64,000 nt of DNA, from assembly GCA_008933995.1 (NCBI GenBank), contig WARS01000011.1, forward strand, positions 13,235,516 through 13,299,515, read 5' to 3'. The stretch's first letter is position 1; each line of letters opens with the position of its first letter. Positions 33,259 to 63,402 of the stretch are shown here, in pieces. Source of the stretch: Datnioides undecimradiatus. Taxonomy: Eukaryota > Chordata > Actinopteri > Lobotiformes > Datnioididae. Below the pieces are notes generated by a model. It made no database searches and was not told the DNA's origin. It was given only the letters and a program-made list of their open reading frames with translations. The translations under genes were made by a program, and so were the position numbers.

Positions 33259-36030
33259 CAGAGTAAATCAGTGAATATTCTCCTCACATGTGCTGTGAAA
33301 GTTCACATACTGTACAATGTTTGACATTCTTGAGTGATTTTACGGCGCTGTTATGCACCGTTCTGCCAACAGGAAGGTGAGAGCACACACACACCCCGAG
33401 ACTTGTGCTCTGAATTGGAGTTGTGTAACATGCTGTGCAGCTAGAGCTCAGTGAAAAAGAAGCCAAAGCAGTAAAACGCAGTGAAAAGACAGAGATGGAC
33501 GAGTGAGTGGGTGAGCGGCTGGGAGCTGAATGTGGAATGTGCCGGCACACAGGCAGAAAGGGGTCAGAGAAAAACCAAGTAAAAAAAGTGAGACAAACAA
33601 ATTGTGCTCACTTTGAAGAGCCTCTCCTGCTGCACGATGACATAAAAGCACAACACCTTGCTCGCAGGTAGATGAAATTTGCAAAAGGGAAATAACCGAC
33701 ACATATATTAGCTGTTTCAGGAAGTCGAAAAGGTGACGGGCAATTTTGGAAACAAAGTTTTCATGCCCGAATGTGGAAATCAGACTAAACGAATGCTGCG
33801 TTTTAACGGTTGCTTTTGTGGGAGTTAGTGAGCCATATGAATCAGGTCCGCTTTAGTGTCCTGGGGGAAGCAAATGATAGATGATTACTCTGCTGGGCAA
33901 TGTTTGAAAGAGATTTTTTTTAAAAAAAAGCAAATATAGTAAGTAGCTGCTCCCAGACATCCTCCTGTTGAATATGTTTTCATTTGTGAAAACATCTAAG
34001 TGATTTGAATTCCCAACATAAGTTCCAGCTCCCACTGCATGCTCAGACCTGCACTTGGAATCCTAGTAAAAGGTCAAAGGTCATGACCTGACTTCAGAAG
34101 GGTTAGCGCGGCTATCCCAAACCTTTCCAATCTCAGCTAACAGCTCTTTCTAATGTTACTGCAGTGGGTGTATAAGAGTTTCACCCGCACTAACTTGCCC
34201 AAACACGACAGACGAGTACGTTAATGTCCAGTCGTGCTGGCCAGAGGTAACGTGCAGGCCGTCTGAAATCCTTGGCCACACTTCTCTGCGTCTATATTAG
34301 TACCGACCTGGAACTGTATCCAAATCGGAGCCCATCCCTACTAAAGAGATTATTAGCTTCTGCTGAACTGGCCAATGTATTTTTGGATGTATTTTTGATG
34401 ACTTCAGGCTAGTGAGTCTTGTGTGAAGAGTTTAATTTTGCTTTCTACACGCATGCATCTTTCTGGATCTTGTGAAAAAAGAGAGAGAGAGAGAGACATG
34501 ACTCATTACTCTTCTGTCCATCACTTGGGGGTCCAGGTTTTGTGTTTTTTTCCTGTGGATACAAGAGGCTCCTGTGAATCATAGCTTTACCACAAATACC
34601 AGCTTTAAGAAAGACACAAAAAGCAGATTTTGTTCCGACACAGTGATTCACTTCTTTGAAGCAGTTTTGTGATGTTTAACAGTCAGTTGTGATATTTTAA
34701 CGACAAATGTGTTGCATTTCACTTGAGTGATTCAATTTAAGTATTTTGGGCCCTAAAAATCCCCAGGGTGCACTGAAATTTTCAGGTGGTTTCCATCCAG
34801 GAAGTGTCAGAAAAATCACTCATAGCATGTGACCTTTCTGGCTCACGGATGACTTCTTGTAGTTTTTAAAAACTTGTTTAACCAGATTTCTCAGTTGAGA
34901 TATCCATTCATGGAAGAAGTCTTATCGCCACAAAACAGTACCACAAAATAAAACATTTTCGTATTGTATGATGTCAACATGACAAATCAATAAAATCAGG
35001 ATTTATATTCTTGAAATATTGGAAATATTATGTCAGAATGATTGAATATAGATTCTTGAAAATGCAGAATATAGTCACTCATAAGGTAAATCCAAGTTGA
35101 TACTTTCAATATTTGTAATAATAAATAAAAAACATTGTGACAGCTTTTGATACCTCGTCAGTCTGAGGGCCTGTCTAATAAATACTTCAGTGTTCTTGTT
35201 TTTTAATAAAAGACATGATGTTTTGTAGAAAAAAGACACAGAGGGTCCAAAATATGAAAATCTATAACAAAAACACATTTTACAACTTTTTGTTATCTTA
35301 TATGATCATTTGTTGTTTTTAATTATTGTATTTTTATTTTACAACTATTTAATCTTTAATCTAATATTTGGAAATAGCTATATTTTTGAGTTTTACACGT
35401 ATCTCATCCATAAAAAGAGGTGTGTCATTAAAAAAATGTCAATTTCATGGAAAAAATGTTTGCAGGTTGTATTGACAGTTTATATGCAGTGTAATGTGAT
35501 TTAAATACAAAAATAAATGAATCTAATGTATTTTTGTTTAAAAGGATAATCAGCAGTTACAGCTGAAATATACCATCTCATGGTGGATGTCTCTGTGTTT
35601 TAAAATAGTCTGTTAAACAGTTGTTTTATACAGTGTTTATGTGTATGTCCTAACTGTGTCATCCACAGCTGGCTAATATTACTTGTTGAATATTTCATAC
35701 TCAGATAATTCATCCTCCTCCTCCTCTTCCTCTGTTGTTGCAGCTGAGCAGCGGCAGATTCTGGCTGCAGATGAGCGAAAGAGGGAGTTTCACGAGGAAA
35801 AGAGGAACGAGTTCGAGAGCTACGCTGAAGAGGAGCATGACGGTATGCAAACCCTGATATCTGATGACGCTGAGGGATGAGTTCACTCACTCACCAGCTC
35901 ATTCATCCTCTACAATTCTCATAACACCCCAGAACAAGACGAGAGGACCAGAGAAAGCACCGAGCAGTGGAGGGAGTTTCACTACGACGGGATGCATCCT
36001 CCCCAGGAGTACAACCGTCACACCATCTGA
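31853..36030 (+). CDS. ucma: Ucma / Gla-rich protein, complete CDS in 5 exons
   Basis: Secreted vitamin K-dependent Gla-rich protein of cartilage and bone (upper zone of growth plate and cartilage matrix associated). Exons: 31853-31910, 32059-32121, 32207-32302, 35744-35842, 35933-36030; 414 nt, 137 residues (human 138), all junctions phase 1 with AG/GT sites. Residues 1-19 form a hydrophobic signal peptide ([19 protein letters not shown]). A propeptide follows with [18 protein letters not shown] (~47-64), matching human FMQESDASNFLKRRGKRS. The RRRSRR stretch is a proprotein-convertase-type site. The mature part is very Glu-rich ([24 protein letters not shown]), the substrate for gamma-carboxylation, and ends [13 protein letters not shown]...YNRHTI, like human EQWRQWHYDGLHP...YNRHHT. 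Teleosts can have two ucma copies; which one this is cannot be told. Convergent with camk1d. Confidence 0.96.
32600..32620 (+). CDS. ucma: Candidate 21-nt cassette microexon of ucma
   Basis: In ucma intron 3, CACTTTCTTATCAG precedes and GTGAGTG follows exactly 21 nt. With phase 1 on both sides, as in every other ucma intron, it adds D-I-D-Y-N-L-K between EIN and AEQRQ without a stop. The human protein aligns without it, so if real it is optional or fish-specific. The pyrimidine tract and the G|GTGAGT donor are both strong. No transcript evidence is available here. Confidence 0.45.
32621..35743 (+). other. ucma intron 3, distal part
   Basis: 3.1 kb, strongly AT-rich after 34.9 kb. It contains one CA microsatellite, a (GA)n run near 34480-34497 and a (TCC)n run at 35710-35731 immediately before the next exon. 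No other gene or exon seen. Confidence 0.6.
33215..33253. repeat. (CA)n microsatellite
   Basis: About 19 CA units in ucma intron 3. Confidence 0.97.
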
Positions 36031-36375
36031 GACTGAGAGGAGAGAGGTGACACTGTGAGTGTCAGGATGAAACATCTGTAACATCTACACAGTGAGGCCT
36101 TGACAGTCATACAGTAGAGACATCAGCTGCAGAATGAGGTTTTCTTTTTTTTTAACCTTTATGCTGTTGACATTGCTTTACTTGTTTGGGGTCCTACAGA
36201 CCACAGTGCGGTACGTGTAAGAGCAATTGCAAAAATAATTGCACATTTTTAAAAATCAATTTTCTTTAATATAAATATGTACTTTTAAAAAGCAAACTGC
36301 AAACTGAACTGGGCTTGCACATATAATGTATTTGACAATATAAAGAAATAATAATAAAACATAATTTTGAATCAA
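36031..36375 (+). other. ucma: ucma 3' UTR
   Basis: From the ucma TGA (36028-36030) to just beyond AATAAA at 36353-36358. Extent inferred from the polyA signal. Confidence 0.5.
36353..36358 (+). terminator. ucma: ucma polyadenylation signal AATAAA
   Basis: First canonical AATAAA on the + strand after the ucma stop, within AT-rich sequence. Confidence 0.45.
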
Positions 36376-36431
36376 ATCAAGAAATATTTGTTTTATATAT
36401 TTTGGGCTAAACAAATGCTTTTGGTTCAGGG

Positions 36432-36690
36432 CTGCACCTAACACGTATCAATTGATGTTCAAATTGTGTATTAAATGTCAAAAATGCCATCATTACAATT
36501 TTCCAAAACCCAAGCTGACTTTAAAAAAATACCAGTTTTTCCCAACCAACAATCAAAAACTAAAGCTATAAAGTCAGTTTACTTTTATAGAGGACAGCAG
36601 AAGAAAACCAGCAAATATTTACATTTGAGAAGTTGGAAAAAATGTAATCAACAGGCAAAAGGAATGATCAGCATGCTGTCCTAAATAGAG
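36432..36690 (+). mobile_element. hAT-like MITE remnant (best copy)
   Basis: AGGGCTGCACCTAACACGTATCAATTGATG, then AAATGTCAAAAATGCC, TTTCCAAAACCCAAGCTGACTTTAAA, GTCAGTTTACTTTTATAGAGGACAGCAGAAGAAAACCAGC and ATTTACATTTGAGAAG. These are in the order of the common AGGGCTGCAACTAACGATTA family of fish genomes. It lies between the ucma 3' end and camk1d 3' UTR. Confidence 0.65.
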
Positions 36691-37250
36691 TAGTTAGTCA
36701 TTGTGTCAGGGGTCAATTAGAGCCCATCTTGTGATCAAACTGTTATAAAACTCAAGAAACAGAAATCCAAATAGACTAATTCCAGATTATGGAGGAGTAA
36801 TGATGTAGGACACCAATCACAGATGCAAAGCCAGTGGAAATCCATTTAATAGCTGAGGTGTCTAAGAGCCCAAACTGAAGCATTGCATCATTTTCAGTAG
36901 CAGGTTGTTTCAAAACTATGTTTTTGGGCAATTCTCATATAATTACTTAAAGTCATGAAGTATCAAGCTGTCAACATGTATTGACTTAAGACAATGCTAA
37001 GTATGTTTTTAACTGTTGAGGGTTAAACAGACATGATATCATGGTATAAACACATTGCCAGAGGTTTAATAGTTGTGAATATACTGTATTTACTCACAAA
37101 TATGTATGTATTTACTATATATTTACTCACGTGTGATGACAAAGTTAAATCTTTTACGGTAATCATTCAAAAATCTGTATTTTACTGTAGGAAAATGTAT
37201 AAAAACTAACATGATATTTACTTCCCGTCAAAGAAGCGACAACACATGCA
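36691..37250. other. Intergenic AT-rich sequence between ucma and camk1d 3' ends
   Basis: No gene, RNA or named repeat recognised. Confidence 0.5.
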
Positions 37251-37263
37251 AACAAGCCTCTTT

Positions 37264-39158
37264 TTTAATACATGAATCTCTACAACTCCAAAATACATTT
37301 CTGCAACAATATGTAATACATGCATACCAAGGGGCTTTCAATAATTTATATTTTGCTTTCTGTTGATGTCCTTTAGGCGGGGGTGGGGGTAAAAATACAG
37401 GGAAGGCCAAAATAAACACTCAAGACCCAAGCTAACTGTGTTGTTGAGATTGTGTATTTACAGTGAGTAAGAGGCTCAACGTCGATATTCACCACAATGT
37501 TTTTAGATAATTTGAGATGGTAAAGCCGTTGATATTGGGTTTGTTCTGGTCAACATTTGTTTTTTTTTCGTTTTCCTATTCGTGTTGAAGTGATTGAACA
37601 TTAAATTGGGGTACCACAGATAAAAATACAACAACAGCTCCCTTCTCTTCTCTGTGTGAAGGTCTCTGCAGAGCGAGCGGGAGAGAGAAGGAGAAAGAGT
37701 CTTTCTGCTAAATTCAACAGGCTGGTATGAAAGCACAGTGATTAAACAGAGTGAGTGAGCCATTTTCAGACCCAGCCACTTCATGAAGCGGAAGCAGAGC
37801 ACGATAACACGACTACTGAACTGTACGCTACTGATCTGACTGTGCTGCGATGGGAGTGGTCGGGATACGTTTGCATTCATTTGTCATTGTACACGTTTTT
37901 TTGGGTTTTTTTACCGCAGATGTGAATGCGCACTTCACTGACAAACACTCTCTTTGAATCCAAATATAATTCAAGGCTTTTAAAGGGAAGAACAATCCAC
38001 TCAGTACGAGCCACATTACACTCATTAGTCAGTCAATAATGACGAATTTAAAGGAAGGAAAGCATTGGTCAAACTCTCCCAATGGCACATTAGAGTAACA
38101 TGCAGTATTTGGAGGTTTTACCTTTCAGCTGAGAGCAGAAGGTGGGTGAGGGGAGGGGGGTTTGGTTAGCTTCATGTCAGAGCACATCCCTGAGAACTGG
38201 TCACACAGCAACAACACGTGGTTGCCCTCCTGTGGTCAAAGAGGACTTCACAGTCACATCAAAAAATTAATTAATCAAATCAAACAGCAAATACAAAGTA
38301 ACAACTATTAGATATTGTATCATTCAACTCAATAACTTTCCAGTCCAGGCTAATACACACATGTACACACTTCTGTGAGTGGTTTCTTACAAAAAAAGGT
38401 CATAATATATTGTAAGAAAATAAATAATCCAATACAGTAGTGCAATGCACTGGCCCAACCCTCTCAGCAATCACAGCCGTGACTGAAGAAGCACACTGTC
38501 CTGCTCATATTTCACGTCCACACACTTTAAAGCGAAGAGATAACACATACTGTCACACGGTTGGGAGTTATTACCCTGCGAGCCATTGTAGCAAATACCA
38601 CAGCGAATGAACACGGGCTGTCAAAAACGAGAAGGTTCAGAGTGCAGATGACGTCACAATTAGTTACCACAGCTTGAAGCTTATATTTTCACTTGCATAA
38701 CAGGACTCCACTCAACGGCTCCAGGCAGGATATTTACACAAGGCATTCAGCGGAGCGTCCTTGTCTCAAGACGCTCACGGTCCAAAATGATAGCAGCTTC
38801 ATTAAAAGAGTTCTCTATTTGTGTGGCACTTCCGAGACCAGCTGCTTGTTTGTCTGCCTGACAGCCATGATCCAGGCTGAACATGACTTCCACAGTAACA
38901 ACTTCCGGTGAGCATCTCCCCCTCTGTACCTCCAGGTCTGTAGGACAGTGGAAGGGGAAGCAGAGCGGTGCCGTGCTGAGCCATGGTAAATGGAGCTGAG
39001 CCAGCGCTCCTCAAATTCCTCCCGTGGTTTGGCAGAAACAGATGGGAGGTTGCGGGATGGGCAAACTGGGCAACGAGGTTGAATCACGAGGCATTGGATG
39101 GTTTTATCCCGTCTCAAAGCTCTGTGGTCTCCCAGCTCACCTCCCGCGGAACCTGGCG
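37264..39158 (-). other. camk1d: camk1d 3' UTR (extent uncertain)
   Basis: From the stop (TGA, 39161-39159) leftwards to a candidate ATTAAA signal on the minus strand at 37269-37264. No AATAAA was found closer to the stop that convinced me. The true end may be nearer. Confidence 0.35.
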
Positions 39159-58262
<19,104 letters not shown>

Positions 58263-58373
58263 ATGTCTGAGGCTTTTTTCTGCTTCAACACAGTTTCACG
58301 TTTTCACCAAGTTTGTGTCTGGATTTTGCATGAATGCATGCTTTCATTTTTGACATGTGTTGTAATGTCATGG

Positions 58374-58432
58374 CAGGGGCGTAGCTAGGTGTACTGGGGG
58401 CCCGTGCGGCACCTGCTGTGCACGGGCCCCCT
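58374..58432 (+). mobile_element. hAT-like terminus with palindromic GGGGGCCCGTGC stem
   Basis: GGCAGGGGCGTAGCTAGG resembles hAT-type terminal sequences (CAGGGGCGTAG...). Immediately after it, GGGGGCCCGTGC and GCACGGGCCCCC form a perfect 12-bp stem around a 12-nt loop. The other end of the element was not found. Confidence 0.45.
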
Positions 58433-58669
58433 TTGACTTTTCTCTGTTGCGCCCTGGTTGAAGCTTTGTAGTGAAGCTGCTTCAAAACCAGTGAGATATC
58501 TGCATAAATGAACACTGCAGTGCACTGGCTGACGAAATGGGTAAATCAATACAAACACAACACAGGGCATACGGGCCTCAGAACCTCAGAAAGATCAGCA
58601 GATAACAGATATGTAATAAATGTATTTGAGAGTCAAAAGAAATAACAACTACAGTGTGAATGCAGAAAG

Positions 58670-59035
58670 TAGTTAAAGGGGAACTCTACCATGTTTGCAC
58701 AATGGGAGAAGTTGGTTCATAATATTGGTTCATTTGACCAAACAGCAAAAGTTAAATGAATCCATTTTTAAATCTTTAAAAAAAATCTCTGTAACATTTT
58801 TGTTTTTCATTTTTTAGCAGAGAGAGGCAGTGCATAGGAAGTCAACTCAGTTAAGAGAAGGGGACCCTCGCATTACCTGTATATACTGTAGCCCTGGCAT
58901 AGAGCCTTTTGTGGATGTGCAAATCTAATAATTGGCTCAAGTCATGTCTACTAACTGCGGTTAGTATAACAAACCCAAATCTTGACAGAACTTTCGGTGG
59001 TAGAGTTGCATTGTGGGAATTGTAGGCACAAGATT
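58670..59035 (+). repeat. Degraded interspersed repeat (probable MITE)
   Basis: AGTTAAAGGGGAACTCTACCATGTTT at the left and GTAGAGTTGCATTGTGGGAATTGTAGG at the right recall a fish element beginning AAAGGGGAACTCCACC. Boundaries uncertain. Confidence 0.45.
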
Positions 59036-59390
59036 TGACAGAAAAAGAAATATCTGGTGCTTCTGTATCTAATTATTTGTTTAGTTATCAGTTGTTTGAC
59101 ACAGTTATTAACATACAGCTTAATCTGTAGAGAGCTTTGAAATATAGACTGTGAAACTGAATGTACTTGGGTTTAACCTCCAATGTTTCCCTGTTTCTAA
59201 CTACAAGTCTTTATCGCAAGTCAAAATGAGCAAAACTTCAAAGATCTTTAGATAAAAAAGACGATTAAAAAAAGCAAACAACCGTCAACATAATGTGAAA
59301 CTGTAAACGCGACAGGTGGAGAAGACAGAGAAAAACCCCCCCACAATGCATTAACATGAAAATATATTTATTTGAAAATATTTTCATTTC
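59036..59390. other. Intergenic sequence before the dhtkd1 3' end
   Basis: AT-rich; nothing recognised apart from the candidate dhtkd1 polyA signals near 59367-59411. Confidence 0.5.
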
Positions 59391-60228
59391 AATATTCTGA
59401 TTTGGTTTATTTACACAAGCCCTTGTTTTTAATGCATTTACTTTAAATTCAAGTCTTGGTTTTAATACATGTGGCGTACTGTACTTGGCGTACAAGTACT
59501 TCTTAGCCCAAATAGGTACCATAAATTGCCAAACACATCAAACCTAACGTTGGATAAATGTTTAACAGAAAAAGTAGTAACAACTCTCTGTTTGTGTAGG
59601 AATCCAGTTTAAGGTCTCACTTTTTTTTTTTTTAAACATAACTATTTGTAGAGTGTTGTTCAGAGATTTCTAACAACTTATATTTCTATTTGTTGTTCCG
59701 TACAGTACAAAAACATCTCACCCAGATCAAATGCACCAGACAACTCAGCAGTTCCCAGAGCCTGTGCAGGTTTGCCACAGGTACAACACAGTAACTGGTG
59801 CTACAAATGTGATTTTCAGCTAAACGTACATTGTAAACATTGTCTCAAAGGCCTCGATTCAGATCTTTTCTTCTTGCCGTAGTGCCTTGCAACTTCACAC
59901 ATTAAGAATACGGTAGGTGCGGGGGGGTGGGGGGCTACACTTAAGGAATTCAGGCTTTCCCTTCAAACCATAAACATAATAATTAAAACCTGTGTTTGAC
60001 TATAAGTGTACACATTAAAATTAACAACAAAGTTCCCTGTAACACTCCCGTCCTTCTGTTCTTTATATTACTGACCAATCCATTGTTAACATAATCCCTT
60101 TCTTATTAAAAAAGTCCCGTGTATCTGTCGTTTTATCAACAATCATGGAAGCCCACAGCAGATACACTGTGTAGTGTAGTACTGATGCGTGTGCACTGGG
60201 TATTTTGGTTCCCAGTCTTGTTTTTGTC
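59390..60228 (-). other. dhtkd1: dhtkd1 3' UTR (extent inferred)
   Basis: From the TAA (60231-60229) to candidate minus-strand AATAAA signals at 59411-59406 and 59372-59367. A G-run lies at 59920-59932. Confidence 0.4.
59406..59411 (-). terminator. dhtkd1: Candidate dhtkd1 polyadenylation signal
   Basis: AATAAA on the minus strand about 820 bp after the dhtkd1 stop. A second AATAAA lies at 59372-59367. Confidence 0.4.
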
Positions 60229-63200
60229 TTAGGAGAAGGTAGCAGTGAGGATGGCCTCTTGTTGCTGGTGATGGAGAGTCCCGATACCAACTGCAGGGGC
60301 GGGCAGAGCGGGTCGGCTCACTAACCGCAGCTGAGAAAGACGAGAGAGAGAGAATCCATTATGTGTCATGTCACCAGTTCATCTCAGATCCATTTGGTAT
60401 TTACTGAAGTGCTGCTCACCTTGCAGGCCAGCTGCTTCTCAAACCTGGGAGCCACAAAAGACCAGGGACCCATGTTTTGAGGCTCCTCCTGACTCCATAT
60501 AAACTCTGTGGGAAGATTTTTCAATAGTTAATCACACTGAAAGTAAAAGAGGACTTCAGTTCAGTAATTGTCACATGATTTCATGAAGGTCAGGGGCTGC
60601 TTTCATAGAAGCTCTTCTCCTGAACTTTGACCACAGACAGAGAAAGTCCGGATCCAACTAAAAGTGGAGTTGCTTCAGTGTGACTGTGGCGGCGTGAACG
60701 TGAAACAGAGAGCTGAAGTGAAACCTGAACTTTGGTATCGTTGGACATAAGAAATCTGAGTTACAATCACTCAACAGGATTTCTCACGGTTTACTCCATT
60801 TATCTAAACGGAGATCAGTTATTCTAAAGAAGGTTGTAGCATAACTGATGTTCGTTAAAAAAATAATAATTACTTGATTAATTCGTTGGTAATTTTATAA
60901 AAATCCCCAAATTTTGTCATTTCATTAAAAAAACCCATCTCATAATAATATTGCTGTTCCTCTGTTTTGCACACCTGCTGCAGCAAAGACGCTTATTTTG
61001 AGAAGTCACTGTGTTTTAGAAAATTCAGACGGCCTTTCTTGATGTTCTCTGACACGTTAGGAGCAAAATTATTAAATCAGAATAAGAATCAGCCAATTAG
61101 TCGTTAATGTCTGCTTTAGAGCTGTGGTCATTCGTGCTGTTGTTGCAACTGATAAATAACATTAGTTATTAGTTACAATCTATGCGCTGCTGTGCAGGTA
61201 AAACTTCATGTCAGCTCAGTTGTAAATGCCCACAGATTCATCATTTGTCATTTTTCTGGCAGAGGAAGAAGCCTTCAATGAAAGATTGCACTGAGTTACA
61301 GTCATGCAACAGCATGAAGCCCAGAGGCTTGAGCTGTGCTCTGCTCTGTGAAATCTGACAGTTTACTCATCCTCCTCCTCTGATGTGCTGTAATTGTGCT
61401 GCAGTTTGTTAAAAGAGCAAATATCATCTTCAGCAAATACAGTTAGCCAACCCACAAACACAAAGGCTCTACGTGTAAAGACAAGGATGTTCAAGTTCCT
61501 CATTCTTTGAAAGTCTTTCTTAACACAATGAAGCAATCAGTCAGGATCGACATTCAGCCTCAGAGGCCGGACAAAATAACAGAAACATTTAACACAATAG
61601 CCCTGCAGTGAATACCAGCCTGGTGAGAGCTCATACTTTAGATTTATGTTTGTCATTGATGCACATTAGTTTTTCTAATGTTGTCTTGAGGACTCGTTAA
61701 TAAAATGTCGACTGTCAGACATCTATTGAAGTCGCCGCACACTGCAGAAGGCTCTTCAAAATACTGTGACTCACTCGTGTAGCTGCTTTTGTCATTTTTG
61801 TCTGAAACTCTGAAAAAGTGTAATGAAGAAAAATCACTTTATCCCAACACCGAAATAACTTCTTGTTATGTATAAAAGGTCAAAGATCATTGCTCACTTC
61901 AAATGCTCTTTCACTGCTGACTAAAAACACAGACAGATAACTGAACATTCGAGCCAGCTCATCAGGACAATCATAAAATGACTGTCACTGTGAAAACAGC
62001 GAGGACTGAAGGACCTCAGCAAACCTTCACCGTGTGGCTTTAAATGTTATTTTAATGTACTTTTAATCTTGATGAGATGCCTTTGTGTTTGAAAAGTAGT
62101 GCATCAGTCACAAAGGCTGCAGTATTATGTAATGTAGCAAAGGGAAATGTCTCAAAAAACATGATGTATGCAAAATGCAGGAAGTGTTAGCAAAGAGGAA
62201 CAGTGGGCGACACAGTAGACGACACAGCTGCATATAAACCTATTACATAGCTTAATTTATACTGAAACTTACTGATGATAAAAACAGAGATCACTTCTTA
62301 CGAGCTTTAGCACATTTATATTTACTGTGGTGTTATTGATGTAGCTGTTAAGTGTCCCTTTGGTGTTTCTTCTTTGCTATTTAAGTTGACCCGAAGATCA
62401 GGTGGAGGACCAAGTGACTTAGTCAAGTCCTTCACACAGAAATATTCCTGACTGTGTGCAAACAATTGAGTGTTGACGTGTTCTTTTGCTCATAAACAAG
62501 CCCTATTTTGCAGGACAAACAAAAACCTCCAGGAAACATACAGAAAGCGGCTTTTCCACAATGAGCGGACTGAAATCAAGCTGCCGTTGCACTGGCACGT
62601 TTAAGGTCAGCATGTACAGTGGCTGCACACGTACCTTTAGCATTGGGGTATTTCTTGAGCTCCTGCTGCAGAGCCTCCAGTGGGAACGGACACAGCTCCT
62701 CCACACGGATGAGTGCTGTGTTCTGGTGGGCTGCTGATGCCTCCCTCTGTTTCAGCAGGGCATAGTAGTGCTTCCCGGAGCACAGCACCACCCTCTGGAC
62801 ACTGCATAGAAAAGGGAAGGTAAAATGGGCCAGGTTTGATGTGTTGGCAACTATGAGAGCGAGCATGAGATGTTTTAACAGGGTTTTATTACAAGCTATT
62901 CAAAACTTCAAATGAAAAAGCTCTTGGTTTAAAAAAAGCAGGCCATGAACCTTTGACACCCTGAATCTTTAATCATTTCTTTATTTCACCACATTGAGGA
63001 AAACCACTACATAATAATTATAATGAGTGTTTTCACCATCATGGAAATGGCAAGACTTCTGTACCTTTGTGCTGAGACTGAAGTGTCACCTAACACTGGT
63101 CTGAAGGACGTCCCTGGTGCCAGTTCAGCCAGACTAGAAACTGCTCCCTGAGAGAAAAGATTAAATATTATTGGAAGCATCAGTCAGAAAGACAGAAACT

Positions 63201-63402
63201 TAAGTGGCTGCTTCTTTACAAAATCTCCGGTGCTTACAGAGAATCTGAGCAGCGTCTTGGGTCCAACAACGATGAGAGGTTTGCGGAAGTTACGGACCAT
63301 CTGTCTCCTCAACAGGTGGAAGTACTGAGCAGGGGTGGTGGGGTTGACCATAGCCATGTTCACGTTGTCACCGTCCACACCCTCCTCTTTGCTGTCGCAC
63401 AT
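60229..63402 (-). CDS. dhtkd1: 2-oxoadipate dehydrogenase E1 (DHTKD1), last five coding exons (partial gene)
   Basis: Mitochondrial thiamine-diphosphate-dependent E1 of the 2-oxoadipate dehydrogenase complex (lysine, hydroxylysine and tryptophan breakdown). Exons in transcript order: 63402-63238, 63147-63065, 62801-62635, 60505-60420, 60330-60229; 603 nt = 200 residues plus stop, phases consistent. The N-terminal exons lie right of the window. The exons read [143 protein letters not shown]. These follow human DHTKD1 nearly residue for residue ([48 protein letters not shown]). This is the C-terminal transketolase-like part; OGDH/OGDHL fit less well. Confidence 0.95.
60506..62634 (-). other. 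dhtkd1 intron between exons 62801-62635 and 60505-60420
   Basis: 2.1 kb, AT-rich. No exon, RNA gene or confidently named repeat seen. Confidence 0.55.
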
